The position numbers and the translations under genes are program-made. Shown piece after piece: positions 25,750-35,299 of a DNA stretch of 64,000 bases. The notes beneath the pieces are model-generated. The model made no database searches. It was not told the DNA's origin and saw nothing but the letters and a program-made list of their open reading frames with translations. Origin of the DNA: Enterococcus plantarum (GTDB taxonomy: Bacteria; Bacillota; Bacilli; Lactobacillales; Enterococcaceae); contig NZ_MIKA01000050.1 in the NCBI RefSeq assembly GCF_001730295.1, forward strand, positions 1 to 64,000. Direction: 5' to 3'. Numbering within the stretch: the first letter of the stretch is position 1; every line of letters starts with the position of its first letter.

Positions 25750-25861
25750 ACTGATTTTATAAAACAAGGTATTTAGTTTTACGAGCTAGTCACTAGCTTC
25801 TAGTTGGATAGTGATCTTAGGAAAAAGTTCGTTCAGCTTTTACACTTAGGAGGTTAGTAAA

Positions 25862-26443
25862 ATGAATGTTCATAATGCAGAAATTATCATCAGTGCCGTC
25901 TCACCAAAACAATATCCAGAAACAGAACTTCCAGAAATTGCTTTAGCGGGTCGTTCCAATGTTGGTAAATCATCTTTCATCAACACACTGATCAATCGAA
26001 AAAATCTAGCTAGAACTTCTGGAAAACCAGGGAAGACTCAAACGCTGAATTTTTATTTGATTGAAGAGGCGTTGCACTTTGTCGATGTTCCAGGATATGG
26101 GTATGCGAAAGTGTCGAAAACGGAACGAGCGAAATGGGGCGAGATGATCGAAACGTATATGACGACAAGAGAACAATTGAAAGCCGTTGTTTCTTTAGTT
26201 GATTTACGTCATGCGCCGACACAGGAAGATATTCAAATGTATGAGTTTTTAAAATACTATGAGATTCCAGTAATTGTTGTAGCGACTAAAAAAGATAAAA
26301 TCCCTCGCGGAAAATGGAACAAGCATGAAAGTGTTATCAAAAAAGCCCTAAACTTTGATAAATCTGATGATTTCATTCTTTTTTCTTCACAAACAAAAGA
26401 AGGGAAAGAAGAAGCATGGCAAGCCATTGAAAAGTATTTATAA
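25862..26443 (+). CDS. ysxC: Ribosome biogenesis GTPase YsxC/EngB
   Basis: The 193-residue product has G1 GRSNVGKS (30-37), a switch region with [15 protein letters not shown]3 [10 protein letters not shown] and G4 TKKDK, the standard small TrmE-Era type GTPase of 50S assembly. Adjacent clpX-ysxC is the usual order in Firmicutes. AGGAGG precedes ATG 25862. The intergenic stretch before it (25750-25861) contains an imperfect stem around CTAGTCACTAG. Confidence 0.95.
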   Translation: MNVHNAEIIISAVSPKQYPETELPEIALAGRSNVGKSSFINTLINRKNLARTSGKPGKTQTLNFYLIEEALHFVDVPGYGYAKVSKTERAKWGEMIETYMTTREQLKAVVSLVDLRHAPTQEDIQMYEFLKYYEIPVIVVATKKDKIPRGKWNKHESVIKKALNFDKSDDFILFSSQTKEGKEEAWQAIEKYL

Positions 26444-26490
26444 AAAAAGCATTGACCTCTCCAAATTTTGGGAGACGTCAACGCTTTTTT
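26442..26490. terminator. Bidirectional intrinsic terminator
   Basis: AAAAAAAGCATTGACCTCTCC / GGAGACGTCAACGCTTTTTT with a short loop, between ysxC and the convergent small gene at 26490. Confidence 0.85.
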
Positions 26491-26639
26491 TATTGTTCTT
26501 TTTTCTTTTGTTCTGTTTGTTCAGCTTTAGCTGCTTGTTTTTCTAATTCTTCTTTTGGCATTTCGACTTTTTTTGGATCTACTGCAAAAGAATCGAATAA
26601 TTTATCTAAATCATTTGTACGTTCAAATTTTAAGCCCAT
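26490..26639 (-). CDS. SPJ_0845-family small protein
   Basis: This reverse-strand frame encodes 49 residues: MGLKFERTNDLDKLFDSFAV at the start, then a charged Lys/Glu/Gln-rich tail (KEELEKQAAKAEQ). GGAGC lies 8 nt before ATG 26639. The opening and the charged tail match the short SPJ_0845-type proteins conserved in lactic acid bacteria and enterococci, whose function is unknown. The gene shares the terminator with ysxC. Confidence 0.65.
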   Translation of the reverse strand: MGLKFERTNDLDKLFDSFAVDPKKVEMPKEELEKQAAKAEQTEQKKKEQ

Positions 26640-26909
26640 CGTTTCGTTGCTCCATTTCGTTTTAGATTGAATGCAGCCGAATCAAACAATATATACCAGC
26701 AGTGTATACTTATTGAGGATAAGAAACAAGACTGGATGTTACTGTTGTCTCTGCCTTTTCTCTAGTTTAGCATCCTTTTAGAAATTTGAATAGTTTTCTT
26801 TTTCAACCGTTGCAAATTTTTATAAAAATAGTTTTACCTTCAATTTGTAAACTTGCATTCGATTACAAAACAAGGTATAGTTTTTTCGGATAGAGAAAAG
26901 AGGGACGAA
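26640..26909. other. Intergenic region between divergent genes
   Basis: It should hold the promoters of the reverse-strand small gene and of yidD. TATACTTA-like boxes occur near 26704. No further gene is seen. Confidence 0.5.
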
Positions 26910-27200
26910 ATGGCAGGGAATATTTTTATCGGAATGGTTCGTGGCTATCAGCGCTTTATTTCCCCAGGGCTTCCAGCTAGTTGCCGCTATCACCCGACGT
27001 GTTCACAATACATGATCGATGCTATTCAGACGCATGGCAGTATTAAGGGAATTACCATGGGGACAGCGAGATTTTTACGATGTCATCCACTGACTAAAGG
27101 TGGAATCGACTATGTACCGTTGAAGTTTAGTTTAAAAAGAAATCCGGACCAGGAATATCACGGTCCCTACAATTATAGAAGAGACAAAAAGAATAAATAA
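26910..27200 (+). CDS. yidD: Membrane protein insertion efficiency factor YidD
   Basis: ATG 26910 after AAAGAGGG gives 96 residues; the longer frame from 26853 lacks a ribosome site. The protein has the YidD signature: an amphipathic N terminus ([15 protein letters not shown]), [32 protein letters not shown]. It assists YidC-dependent membrane protein insertion at the inner face of the membrane. The ROK kinase gene begins 19 nt later. Confidence 0.93.
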   Translation: MAGNIFIGMVRGYQRFISPGLPASCRYHPTCSQYMIDAIQTHGSIKGITMGTARFLRCHPLTKGGIDYVPLKFSLKRNPDQEYHGPYNYRRDKKNK

Positions 27201-27219
27201 ATGAAGGTGGGGTTACGGG

Positions 27220-28116
27220 ATGGCAATTTTGGCATTTGACTTTGGCGGTTCAGCAGTAAAATATGGGATTTGGAACGGCCAAGAAATAAGGGATAAAGGA
27301 AACTTTACAACACCTAAAACATGGGATGAAATGAAAGCGTCATTATTCGCTGTTTATAACGAGATCAATCAGACAATTGAAGGGGTAGCTATTAGTGCAC
27401 CTGGTGTAGTAGATGTTGAAAAACAAATGATCAACGGAATTTCGGCAATTCCTTATATTCATAGATTCAATATTTATAAAGAATTGGAAGCGTTATTTGA
27501 GTTGCCAGTCTCAATCGAAAACGATGCGAATTGTGCAGGAATGGCAGAAATATACGAAGGTGCTGCGAAAGGGAAACAAGAAGTGGCGTTTGTTGTGATT
27601 GGAACGGGTATTGGTGGGGCGATTTTTCATAAAGGAAAAATTGTAAAAGGCGCTCATCTTTATGGTGGTGAATTTGGATTAATGTACCTAAGTGGTGGTG
27701 AGACCTTTAGTAAACTAGGGACTGCTGTTCAAATGGCTTGGCGTTATTGCGAACGCAAGGGTGTAGAGAAAGAGACGTACACTGGGGAAGATGTGTTTGC
27801 ATTGGCAGAGTCTGGGGATAAATTGGCGATAGAAGAAGTGAATAATTTTTATGAGTATGTGACACAAGGATTGTTTAGTATTCAATTTTCCCTTGATCCA
27901 GAGATGATTGTTTTAGGCGGAGGTGTCTCAGCTAAAAAAGGCTTACTAGAGGAAATCAATCGTCGAATGAAAGAAAAACTAGCGCATTTTGAATTAAATG
28001 ATTTTATCCCGCAAATCGTAACGTGTCAATACAAAAATGATGCAAATCTGATTGGAGCTGCAGCTATTTTTATAGCAATTCAAAAAAATAGAGAGGAAAC
28101 GATGGGGACAGACTGA
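27220..28116 (+). CDS. ROK-family sugar kinase
   Basis: The 298-residue product has the N-terminal phosphate loop LAFDFGGSAVKYGIW, the substrate region IENDANCAGMAE and the ATP-binding IGTGIGGAIFHKGKI. The zinc-binding CxCGxxGCxE motif of ROK glucokinases is absent; GETFSKLGT stands in its place. This points to a BglK-like beta-glucoside kinase or another ROK sugar kinase rather than classical GlcK. No PTS or transporter genes flank it, so the substrate cannot be read from context. Confidence 0.8.
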   Translation: MAILAFDFGGSAVKYGIWNGQEIRDKGNFTTPKTWDEMKASLFAVYNEINQTIEGVAISAPGVVDVEKQMINGISAIPYIHRFNIYKELEALFELPVSIENDANCAGMAEIYEGAAKGKQEVAFVVIGTGIGGAIFHKGKIVKGAHLYGGEFGLMYLSGGETFSKLGTAVQMAWRYCERKGVEKETYTGEDVFALAESGDKLAIEEVNNFYEYVTQGLFSIQFSLDPEMIVLGGGVSAKKGLLEEINRRMKEKLAHFELNDFIPQIVTCQYKNDANLIGAAAIFIAIQKNREETMGTD

Positions 28117-28184
28117 TGTTTTCTACTAGAATTTAAAATCGACTATCAGGCTAAAAAGAATGTGAAAAAAGGTGAATCAGGCAC

Positions 28185-28222
28185 GAGGCAGTAAAACTAA
28201 ATTGGTTTTACTGCTCTTTTTT
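28185..28222 (+). terminator. Intrinsic terminator
   Basis: GAGGCAGTAAAAC / GTTTTACTGCTC followed by six T, downstream of the ROK kinase gene. Confidence 0.85.
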
Positions 28223-28302
28223 GTCTTCCTTAGTTAATAATAAAAGACTTATTATTAATTATTTGTTACAATGAGTATAGTGATAAGAAAGAAGGAGATA
28301 GA

Positions 28303-28752
28303 ATGAAACGAAATAGTTTGGGGATTGTCGGGATAATTGCGTTATTTACCCTTTCTGCTTGCGCAGTACAAGAACAGACCGCAACCTTTGTTCTAAAACA
28401 AGAAGACGAACAGGTAAAAGTTCAAAATATTCACAAGAAAGATGCGTTATTAAAGCAAAAAATTATAACAACGATTCAGTACAAAACAATGGGCATATCA
28501 ACTAAAACAAAAGCAAAGAAGCTATTAGAGCCTAGTGAAAAATTGTACGCCAATAAAAAGGGAATTCACTATACGATTGATTTTACTGAAAAAGCAGCCG
28601 TAGAAACCATTGAAGTGGACTTGAAAAAAGTATCAACCAAAGATGCCAAGGAAATCTCGCTTATTTCGTTGCCAAATGAATCATTTGCTAGTGCAAGTGA
28701 AGAGGCAAATGAAGCGCAACTTATAAAGTTAGGGTTTAAAAAAGAAAAGTAG
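28303..28752 (+). CDS. DUF1307 (YehR-like) lipoprotein
   Basis: A 149-residue protein with a lipoprotein signal (lipobox LSAC, Cys20) and a mature domain of about 130 residues rich in Lys and Thr. The domain has the DUF1307 pattern of YehR-type lipoproteins (ATFVLKQEDEQVKVQNIHKKDAL). It is membrane-anchored on the outside; the function is unknown. The next gene, a secreted surface protein, starts 16 nt on, so they are cotranscribed. AAGGAG precedes ATG 28303, with a TAGTGATA promoter-like region just upstream. Confidence 0.75.
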   Translation: MKRNSLGIVGIIALFTLSACAVQEQTATFVLKQEDEQVKVQNIHKKDALLKQKIITTIQYKTMGISTKTKAKKLLEPSEKLYANKKGIHYTIDFTEKAAVETIEVDLKKVSTKDAKEISLISLPNESFASASEEANEAQLIKLGFKKEK

Positions 28753-28767
28753 AAAAGGAGAAGAAGA

Positions 28768-31602
28768 ATGAAAAAGTCAGTAGTTGTCAAAGGATTAATC
28801 GTAGGGGCTCTGGGATTAGTTAGCGTATATGGAACCGCTGCTTTCGCGGAAGAAAGCAACAGCACAGAGGCTATTCCAGAACAAACAGTAAAAGTTGCAG
28901 AAGACAGTGAGCCAACCGCGCTTGTTGTGAACGCAGAAAAGAAAGAGTTAAAAGAAGGACAAACACAACAACTAACAGCTGTATTCACGCCAGAAAATAG
29001 TACAGCTAACCTTACTTGGACATCCAGTGATGAAGCGTTAGCAACTGTTTCTGAAACAGGAGTGGTTACGGCTCTCAAAGCTGGGACTGTAACGATCACA
29101 GCCAAAACAGAAAGTGGATTAAGTGGAGAAGTGGTAATAACCATCAAAAAAGTGGAAGGGATATATGGTACAGTGCCTTGGGAATGGGATGCAGAGAGCC
29201 AGACACTTACCTTTGGAGGTGGAGAACTTCCAAATACTGAACACAGGACAAGTATATATTTTAAAATAGAATCTTTTAGAATTTTAGAAGGGGCGAGAAT
29301 CAAACACATAAAATTCACTGAGCCAGTTACAGCTAATTCCTCGACAAATAGTATGTTTTCATATTTGTCTTATTTAGAAACAATAGAAGGGGCAGGTTTT
29401 ATTGATACAAGTGGTGTGACGGATATGAGTTCCATGTTTGTAAATACTTATAATTTGACAGATATAGATGTGAGCAAATGGGATACAATAAATGTGAGAA
29501 ACATGAGTGGCATGTTTTCTGGTGCTAAAAGTCTATCAAAATTAGATGTAGACCAATGGAATACAAGTAAAGTGACGAATATGAATTCCATGTTTTCTTA
29601 TACTTCAAATCTGACAAATATAGATGTAAGTGAATGGGATACGATTAATGTGATAAACATGTCTTTAATGTTTTCTAATGCGAAAAGCTTAACGAGCTTA
29701 AATACAACTAATTGGAATACAAGTAAAGTGACGACTATGGAGTCCATGTTTTCTGATAGTTCAAAACTGATAAATGTAGATGTAAGTGGCTGGGATACAG
29801 GAAAAGTGACCACTATGTCTTCAATGTTTTCAGGTGCGTCAAGCTTAACAGAATTGGATATATCAGACTGGGATACAAGAAGTGTTACGAACATGTCTTC
29901 AATGTTTTCAGGTGCCTCAAGCTTAACAGAATTAGATATGTTGGAGTGGGTTACAGGAAAAGTGACGAGCATGTTTTCAATGTTTTATAATGCTTCCAGC
30001 TTGAAAACGTTGAATATATCTGGTTGGAATACAGAAAATGTAACGACTATGTCTTCAATGTTTTCTGGCACTACAAAGTTAACTGACTTAGATATCAGTG
30101 ATTGGAATGTAAGTAATGTTCGGTATATGGACCGTATGTTTCAGTCAAGTGGTATATCAGGTTTAAATGTGATCGATTGGGATACGAGTAAAGTAATAGA
30201 TATGGAGTCTATGTTTAGTCAAGTAACGAATTTGAGCAAATTAGATTTGAATACTTGGAACATAACCAAAACGACAAATATGACGAACATGTTTGCCTAC
30301 GCACGTAACCTTTATGAGTTGAATATAAGTAATTGGGACACGAGTAATGTATCGTCAATTGAGAGTATTTTTTATAAAACAGATTCGTTAGATGTGTTGA
30401 TTCTAGGTCCTAATTTTAAGCCTACACCATCAACTAATTTACCAAGGAAAAAAGTAGAACCATACACTGGAAGATGGCTCTTAGATTCTTCAGAAGCTGA
30501 GAATAGCTATGACAGCAGTGCAAGGCTTATGGCAAATTATGATGGAACGAAACCGGGAAAATACATCCGCGAAATGAAAACAGGTTTTGAGGTAACCGGA
30601 ATAGAGTTAACACCTTCCGCTTTAAACCTAACGATTTCTGAAGAAAGCCAATTACAAGCAAAAGTCCTTCCAGAAAATGCAACGAATAAAAAAGTTACGT
30701 ATTCTGTTGCTGACGCTTCTATTGCTTCTGTCTCACAGGAAGGCGCTGTAACTGGATTAAAATCAGGTACCACAGAAATTACCGCGTTAACAGAAAACGG
30801 TGGCTTCAAAGCAACAACTACTGTAAATGTTTCTGCAAATAGTTCACTGATTTTAGATCCATTTTATCTTGGATTAGATGACTTTATTACAGGGGAAATC
30901 GACCCAGCATTAAGCCCTAAAAACGCCCAACTATGGGTCAATGATCAGTTGATTTCCACAACAGCGATTTTTAGTGATGGAATTTTTGAACTAGATACAG
31001 AAGAAACCATTACGAAGACAACAGATAAAGTAAAAATCGTTATTTTAGATAGCAAAAATGAAGAAATCAATCGTGGCATGGTCAAAGTTGAAGAAATTGA
31101 CTATGAGTTGACGGTAAATGACTATGTTTTATCAGAAGACACAGTCGTTTCAGGCAAGACTGATTATTTCCATACACATGTCGCATTGGTCATCAACGGA
31201 AAAGAAATTGAACGAAAATTATTAACCTCCAACCGTCAATTTTCATTCGATGTAGAAGGGCTAATTGAACAAGAGAGTGATAAAGTTGAAGTTGTAGGGT
31301 ATCGTTATAGTACAGAAATCACACGTCAAAACGTTACAGTTCAACCCGCTAAGGTGGAAATGGTGCTGGATACCTACAAGCTGGACACGCCCTACGTAAC
31401 AGGGAAAGTCACTGGTAAATCAGCAAGTAGTGTTCGGTTATATGTCAAGCGAAGACGTCAAGAAACAGTGAAAATTGCAGAGGACGGCACATTTAAATTA
31501 TTAGGAGTAGGGATTCTTTCTCCTACAAATAAAGTGGAAGTAGCAGTGCTAAACGAACAGGGAATTGAAGTATTGCGGACGCCTGTCAGTATTACCCAAT
31601 AG
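28768..31602 (+). CDS. Large secreted BspA-like (DUF285) surface protein with Ig-like domains
   Basis: The 944-residue product has a signal peptide (about 1-27, ending AAFA) and a Big2 Ig-like domain (about 52-128, LTWTSSDEALATVSETG). A run of BspA/DUF285 repeats of about 25 residues follows (about 215-545, unit MSSMFSGASSLTELDISDWDT). A second Big2 domain (about 610-690) precedes three Ig-like domains to the end (DPFYLGLDDFITGEI, VNDYVLSEDTVV, LDTYKLDTPYVTG). There is no LPxTG, WxL or membrane helix at the C terminus, so it is released or held non-covalently. DUF285 proteins are typical host- or surface-binding proteins. Confidence 0.85.
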   Translation: MKKSVVVKGLIVGALGLVSVYGTAAFAEESNSTEAIPEQTVKVAEDSEPTALVVNAEKKELKEGQTQQLTAVFTPENSTANLTWTSSDEALATVSETGVVTALKAGTVTITAKTESGLSGEVVITIKKVEGIYGTVPWEWDAESQTLTFGGGELPNTEHRTSIYFKIESFRILEGARIKHIKFTEPVTANSSTNSMFSYLSYLETIEGAGFIDTSGVTDMSSMFVNTYNLTDIDVSKWDTINVRNMSGMFSGAKSLSKLDVDQWNTSKVTNMNSMFSYTSNLTNIDVSEWDTINVINMSLMFSNAKSLTSLNTTNWNTSKVTTMESMFSDSSKLINVDVSGWDTGKVTTMSSMFSGASSLTELDISDWDTRSVTNMSSMFSGASSLTELDMLEWVTGKVTSMFSMFYNASSLKTLNISGWNTENVTTMSSMFSGTTKLTDLDISDWNVSNVRYMDRMFQSSGISGLNVIDWDTSKVIDMESMFSQVTNLSKLDLNTWNITKTTNMTNMFAYARNLYELNISNWDTSNVSSIESIFYKTDSLDVLILGPNFKPTPSTNLPRKKVEPYTGRWLLDSSEAENSYDSSARLMANYDGTKPGKYIREMKTGFEVTGIELTPSALNLTISEESQLQAKVLPENATNKKVTYSVADASIASVSQEGAVTGLKSGTTEITALTENGGFKATTTVNVSANSSLILDPFYLGLDDFITGEIDPALSPKNAQLWVNDQLISTTAIFSDGIFELDTEETITKTTDKVKIVILDSKNEEINRGMVKVEEIDYELTVNDYVLSEDTVVSGKTDYFHTHVALVINGKEIERKLLTSNRQFSFDVEGLIEQESDKVEVVGYRYSTEITRQNVTVQPAKVEMVLDTYKLDTPYVTGKVTGKSASSVRLYVKRRRQETVKIAEDGTFKLLGVGILSPTNKVEVAVLNEQGIEVLRTPVSITQ

Positions 31603-31657
31603 GAATGGATGACTACGATGCAATGAAATGGCAGTAAATAATTTTTAGTGTAGAATA

Positions 31658-31723
31658 GGGATCATCTTGTCGTGCCTTTTGTCAGTTTTGTTATGACAGA
31701 AAATGAACGATAAGTTTGATCCC
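31658..31723 (+). other. Long imperfect hairpin downstream of the surface protein gene
   Basis: GGGATCA, TTGTCGT and TTTTGTCA pair in order with TGACAGAAAA, ACGATAA and TTGATCCC. The T-tract that follows is weak. It is probably a terminator or mRNA 3' stabiliser. The remaining 31724-31920 contains no gene. Confidence 0.6.
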
Positions 31724-31920
31724 TTATTAAGCTTTCTCCTATACATTACTTTAGATACAGAATGGTGATAAACGATTGCTACTTTTCCTAGAATTTATGA
31801 GTAGTTGAAATAGATTCTCAAATGAAAGAAAAATAAACGTAAAAATATCGAGAGCTTCAGTTGTAAAATAGAGGAATTAACGCATAATAATTTGAATTAT
31901 AGGAATTTTCTGAAAATTAA

Positions 31921-31949
31921 TTGACATTTCTTTTATTATTGATTATATT
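31921..31949 (+). promoter_or_regulatory. Sigma-A promoter of the liv operon
   Basis: TTGACA, a 17-nt spacer, then TATATT. It lies about 210 nt upstream of livJ, leaving a long leader that contains the hairpin repeat at 32019. Confidence 0.75.
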
Positions 31950-32018
31950 TGTATACATACTTCTTTAATAATTATTTATACAAAGAAAATTATCCGGCTC
32001 TACGAATTCGTTCAGCTT

Positions 32019-32153
32019 TAAAATCATCTAGCTTTTTGTGGTAGCTCTTCGAGAAAAAGAAAAAGCTGATTGTGGTGACATGCATCACATTCTATTTTTC
32101 CTATTTTCCAGTTAGATCTGACCAACACAACAAGCTTTAAAATCAAAGGAGGA
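32019..32153 (+). repeat. Hairpin leader repeat, copy A (upstream of livJ)
   Basis: It closely matches 62022-62153 upstream of pstC: AGCTCTTCGAGAAAAAGA..., a central stem (TGTGGTGA/TCACAT), then ATTTTTCCTATTTTCCAGT and AACAAGCT just before the ribosome site. The two halves (GAAAAAG... and ...TTTTTCC) can fold into one long hairpin. Confidence 0.7.
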
Positions 32154-32159
32154 AACAAA

Positions 32160-33326
32160 ATGAAGAAATTTAGTTTTTTATTTGCTAGTCTATTTTTACT
32201 AGCAGCATGTGGACCAGCAGCTGGTGGGGGCGCAAGCAGTGATGGAAATAAGGTTGAAGGCGATACAATCAAAATAGGGATGAACATGGAACTTTCTGGG
32301 GATGTTTCAGCGTACGGGAATGCTGAAAAAGAAGGAATCGCATTGGCAGTTGAAGAAATCAACGAAGCAGGCGGCGTGTTAGGTAAAAAATTAGAGTTGA
32401 TTGAAAAAGACAACAAATCTGAAAATGGCGAAGCAACGTCAGTAGCAGCCAATTTAACGTCAAAAGATAAAGTTGTTGCAGTCGTTGGACCAGCGACATC
32501 TGGTGCGACAAAAGCGACAATTCCAAATATGACCAAAGCAGCAGTTCCGGTGATCACACCTTCAGCTACAGATGACAGCATCACTGTTGTAAACGATAAA
32601 GTCCAAGAATACATTTTCAGAGCTTGTTTCCAAGATACGTTCCAAGGAGTCATCTTAGCAAATTTCGCTCAAGATAATTTAAAAGCAAAAAATGTAGTGA
32701 TCATTGGGGATAATTCAAGTGATTACGCGATTGGTTTAACGAAATCATTTAAAGAGACGTTTAAAGGCAAGATTGCCAAAGAAGAAACATTTACTGCTGG
32801 TGACAAAGATTTCCAAGCAATTTTAACAAAAATCAAAGACCTTGATTATGATGCGATCTACATTCCAGGATATTATGCAGAAGCTGGCTTGATCATCAAG
32901 CAAGCACGTGAAATGGGCATCGATAAACCAATTTTAGGTGCTGACGGATTTGGCGATGAAAAATTAGTTGAAATCGCTGGAGCAAAAAATGTTTCTGATG
33001 TGTATTACACAGGTCACTTCTCAGAAAAAGCACCAGCTACAGACAAAGTAAAACCATTTGTAGAATCATTTAAGAAAAAATACTCTAAACAACCATCTGC
33101 TTTTAACGCGTTAGGTTATGATTCTGTTTATATGTTAAAACAAGCGATGGAAGACAAAGATTCAGCTGATTCAAAAGACATCACAGCAGGATTAGCCTCA
33201 TTAAAAGATTTTGTCGGTGTTACAGGAAAAATGACGATGGACAAAGATCATAATCCTGAAAAATCAGCTGTAGTATTAGGCTTAACAGATGGAAAAGAAA
33301 CATCTGCGGATGCCGTAAATCCTTAA
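32160..33326 (+). CDS. livJ: Branched-chain amino acid ABC transporter, substrate-binding lipoprotein
   Basis: A 388-residue periplasmic-binding-type lipoprotein with lipobox LAAC (Cys19), a Gly/Ser linker, and the Leu/Ile/Val-binding fold (KIGMNMELSGDVSAYG, GVLGKKLELIEKDNKSENGEA, VGPATSGATKATIP). It captures branched-chain amino acids outside the cell and delivers them to LivHM. AAGGAGG precedes the ATG. A terminator follows, so it can be made in excess over the rest of the operon. Confidence 0.92.
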   Translation: MKKFSFLFASLFLLAACGPAAGGGASSDGNKVEGDTIKIGMNMELSGDVSAYGNAEKEGIALAVEEINEAGGVLGKKLELIEKDNKSENGEATSVAANLTSKDKVVAVVGPATSGATKATIPNMTKAAVPVITPSATDDSITVVNDKVQEYIFRACFQDTFQGVILANFAQDNLKAKNVVIIGDNSSDYAIGLTKSFKETFKGKIAKEETFTAGDKDFQAILTKIKDLDYDAIYIPGYYAEAGLIIKQAREMGIDKPILGADGFGDEKLVEIAGAKNVSDVYYTGHFSEKAPATDKVKPFVESFKKKYSKQPSAFNALGYDSVYMLKQAMEDKDSADSKDITAGLASLKDFVGVTGKMTMDKDHNPEKSAVVLGLTDGKETSADAVNP

Positions 33327-33351
33327 GTTGAAAAACGATCTATATGTAACT

Positions 33352-33396
33352 TAAAGAGGGTGAGACAAGGTTCCACGTTTTGTCCCTCCTCTTTTT
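33352..33396 (+). terminator. Attenuating terminator between livJ and livH
   Basis: AAAGAGGGTGAGACAA / TTGTCCCTCCTCTTT followed by T. Readthrough would give lower expression of the membrane and ATPase genes. Confidence 0.8.
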
Positions 33397-33442
33397 TCTT
33401 TAATCAAACAGTAATTATTCTAAAATATTGGAAGTGATAAAC

Positions 33443-34321
33443 ATGGAAGTAGTTATCCAACAACTAGTAAATGGGCTTTTTCTAGGAAGTATTTATGCTC
33501 TGTTGGCATTGGGCTATACAATGGTTTACGGGATCATTAAATTGATCAACTTTGCGCATGGTGAAATTTATATGTTGGGCAGTTTTATGGGGTATTTCTT
33601 TATTAACAAATTGAATTTAGGCTTTTTCCCAGCGTTGATTCTATCTATGGTAGGTGCTGCTGTAATCGGTGTGGTCATTGAATTTTTAGCATACAGACCG
33701 TTAAGAAAATCAACAAGAATTGCGGCTTTGATCACAGCGATTGGGGTTTCCTTTTTACTACAAAACGGGATGATTTATTGGCTAGGTCCTGAAAAAAAAT
33801 CATTTCCGCAAGCAATTGAATTTAAAAATTATCAATTAGGTTTTATTCAAATCTCAAATATTCAAGTTCTTATTTTAGTTATTTCATTAGTATTGATGAT
33901 TGCGCTCCAATTGATTGTTAAAAAGACAAAAATGGGTAAAGCAATGCGGGCAGTTTCAGTTGATGCAGATGCGGCCCAATTGATGGGGATCAATGTGAAT
34001 CGTACGATTTCATTTACCTTTGCTTTAGGCTCTGCTTTAGCGGCGGCAGCGGGCATGCTGATTGGACTTTACTATAATTCGATTGATCCGATGATGGGCG
34101 TTGTCCCAGGGCTAAAATCTTTCGTTGCGGCGGTTTTAGGCGGAATTGGGATTATACCAGGAGCGGCACTTGGTGGCTTTGTGATCGGGTTACTAGAAAC
34201 AATCACGATTGCGCTTGGTTTTTCAGATTATAAAGATGCGGTTGTATATGCGTTGTTGATTATTATTTTATTGATTCGTCCTGCTGGAATACTTGGCAAG
34301 AATATCAAAGAGAAAGTGTAG
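33443..34321 (+). CDS. livH: Branched-chain amino acid ABC transporter permease LivH
   Basis: ATG 33443, 8 nt after GGAAGTG, is preferred to TTG 33428. The 292-residue protein is strongly hydrophobic (about eight helices), with the LivH signatures LVNGLFLGSIYALLALGYTM and GAALGGFVIGLLE. It forms the membrane channel with LivM. The next gene follows without a gap. Confidence 0.92.
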   Translation: MEVVIQQLVNGLFLGSIYALLALGYTMVYGIIKLINFAHGEIYMLGSFMGYFFINKLNLGFFPALILSMVGAAVIGVVIEFLAYRPLRKSTRIAALITAIGVSFLLQNGMIYWLGPEKKSFPQAIEFKNYQLGFIQISNIQVLILVISLVLMIALQLIVKKTKMGKAMRAVSVDADAAQLMGINVNRTISFTFALGSALAAAAGMLIGLYYNSIDPMMGVVPGLKSFVAAVLGGIGIIPGAALGGFVIGLLETITIALGFSDYKDAVVYALLIIILLIRPAGILGKNIKEKV

Positions 34322-34330
34322 GTGGCAAGC

Positions 34331-35299
34331 ATGAAAAAGAATTTAAAATATAATGTTGTTTGGCTTTTAATTGCAGCTCTCGCTTATGCTTTTATTTACA
34401 CATTATATGTAACAGGTGTGATAACACCCTTTACTGAATATACCTTGATTACTATCGGGATCAATATTATGTTGGCGTTAGGATTGAATTTGATTATTGG
34501 TTTTTCAGGTCAGTTTTCATTGGGGCATGCTGGCTTTATGGCGATCGGTGCATACAGTGCAGCGATTATGTCTGTTAAATATCCTACGATGGGCGGTTTT
34601 TTTAGCGGAATTTTGTTAGGGATCGTGTTGTCAGGGATCGTGGCATTATTAGTTGGGATTCCAACCTTGAGATTAAAAGGGGATTACTTAGCGATTGCGA
34701 CATTAGGGATTTCAGAGATTATTCGTATTGTTATTATCAATATGAAAGACATAACCAATGGTCCAGCCGGTATTTTTGGTATTCCACCAATGGTTAACTG
34801 GTCAATGGTATTCGGATTTGTGGTGATTGTAACGTTGATCATTGTTAACTTTATTCATAGTGGACCGGGACGCGCGACAATGGCGATCAGAGAAGATGAA
34901 ATTGCGGCAGAATCGATGGGGGTGAATACGACGAAATATAAAGTCGTTGCCTTTATCATTGGTGCTGTTACAGCAAGTGTGGCAGGTGCGATTTATTCAA
35001 GTTATGTTCAAACAATTGCGCCAAAAGATTTTGGTTTCATGAAATCAATCGATATTTTGATCATCGTAGTATTTGGTGGTATCGGTAGTGTCACAGGAAC
35101 CTTTATTTCAGCGATTGTACTTGGCATTTTGAATATGTTCTTGCAAGATGCAGGGGCTCTTAGAATGATCATTTACGCATTAGCATTGATCATCATCATG
35201 ATTTTTAAACCAGGTGGCTTACTTGGAACCTGGGAATTTTCAGTCAAAAAAATAGTTAAGAAAAAGGAGGACAAAACAAATGCCTCTATTGAACGTTAG
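34331..35299 (+). CDS. livM: Branched-chain amino acid ABC transporter permease LivM
   Basis: ATG 34331 with AGGTGG upstream gives 322 residues; GTG 34322 is a possible alternative start. The protein has about nine membrane helices and the LivM motifs GFSGQFSLGHAGFMAIGAY and MAIREDEIAAESMGVN (the cytoplasmic EAA-type loop that touches the ATPases). Its last ~20 nt overlap livG. Confidence 0.92.
   Translation: MKKNLKYNVVWLLIAALAYAFIYTLYVTGVITPFTEYTLITIGINIMLALGLNLIIGFSGQFSLGHAGFMAIGAYSAAIMSVKYPTMGGFFSGILLGIVLSGIVALLVGIPTLRLKGDYLAIATLGISEIIRIVIINMKDITNGPAGIFGIPPMVNWSMVFGFVVIVTLIIVNFIHSGPGRATMAIREDEIAAESMGVNTTKYKVVAFIIGAVTASVAGAIYSSYVQTIAPKDFGFMKSIDILIIVVFGGIGSVTGTFISAIVLGILNMFLQDAGALRMIIYALALIIIMIFKPGGLLGTWEFSVKKIVKKKEDKTNASIER

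Noticed and set aside
28569-29318. 249-codon reverse-strand frame under the lipoprotein and surface protein genes
   Set aside because: It spans two well-supported genes on the other strand and their intergenic ribosome site; composition is Ser/Thr/Val-rich antisense.
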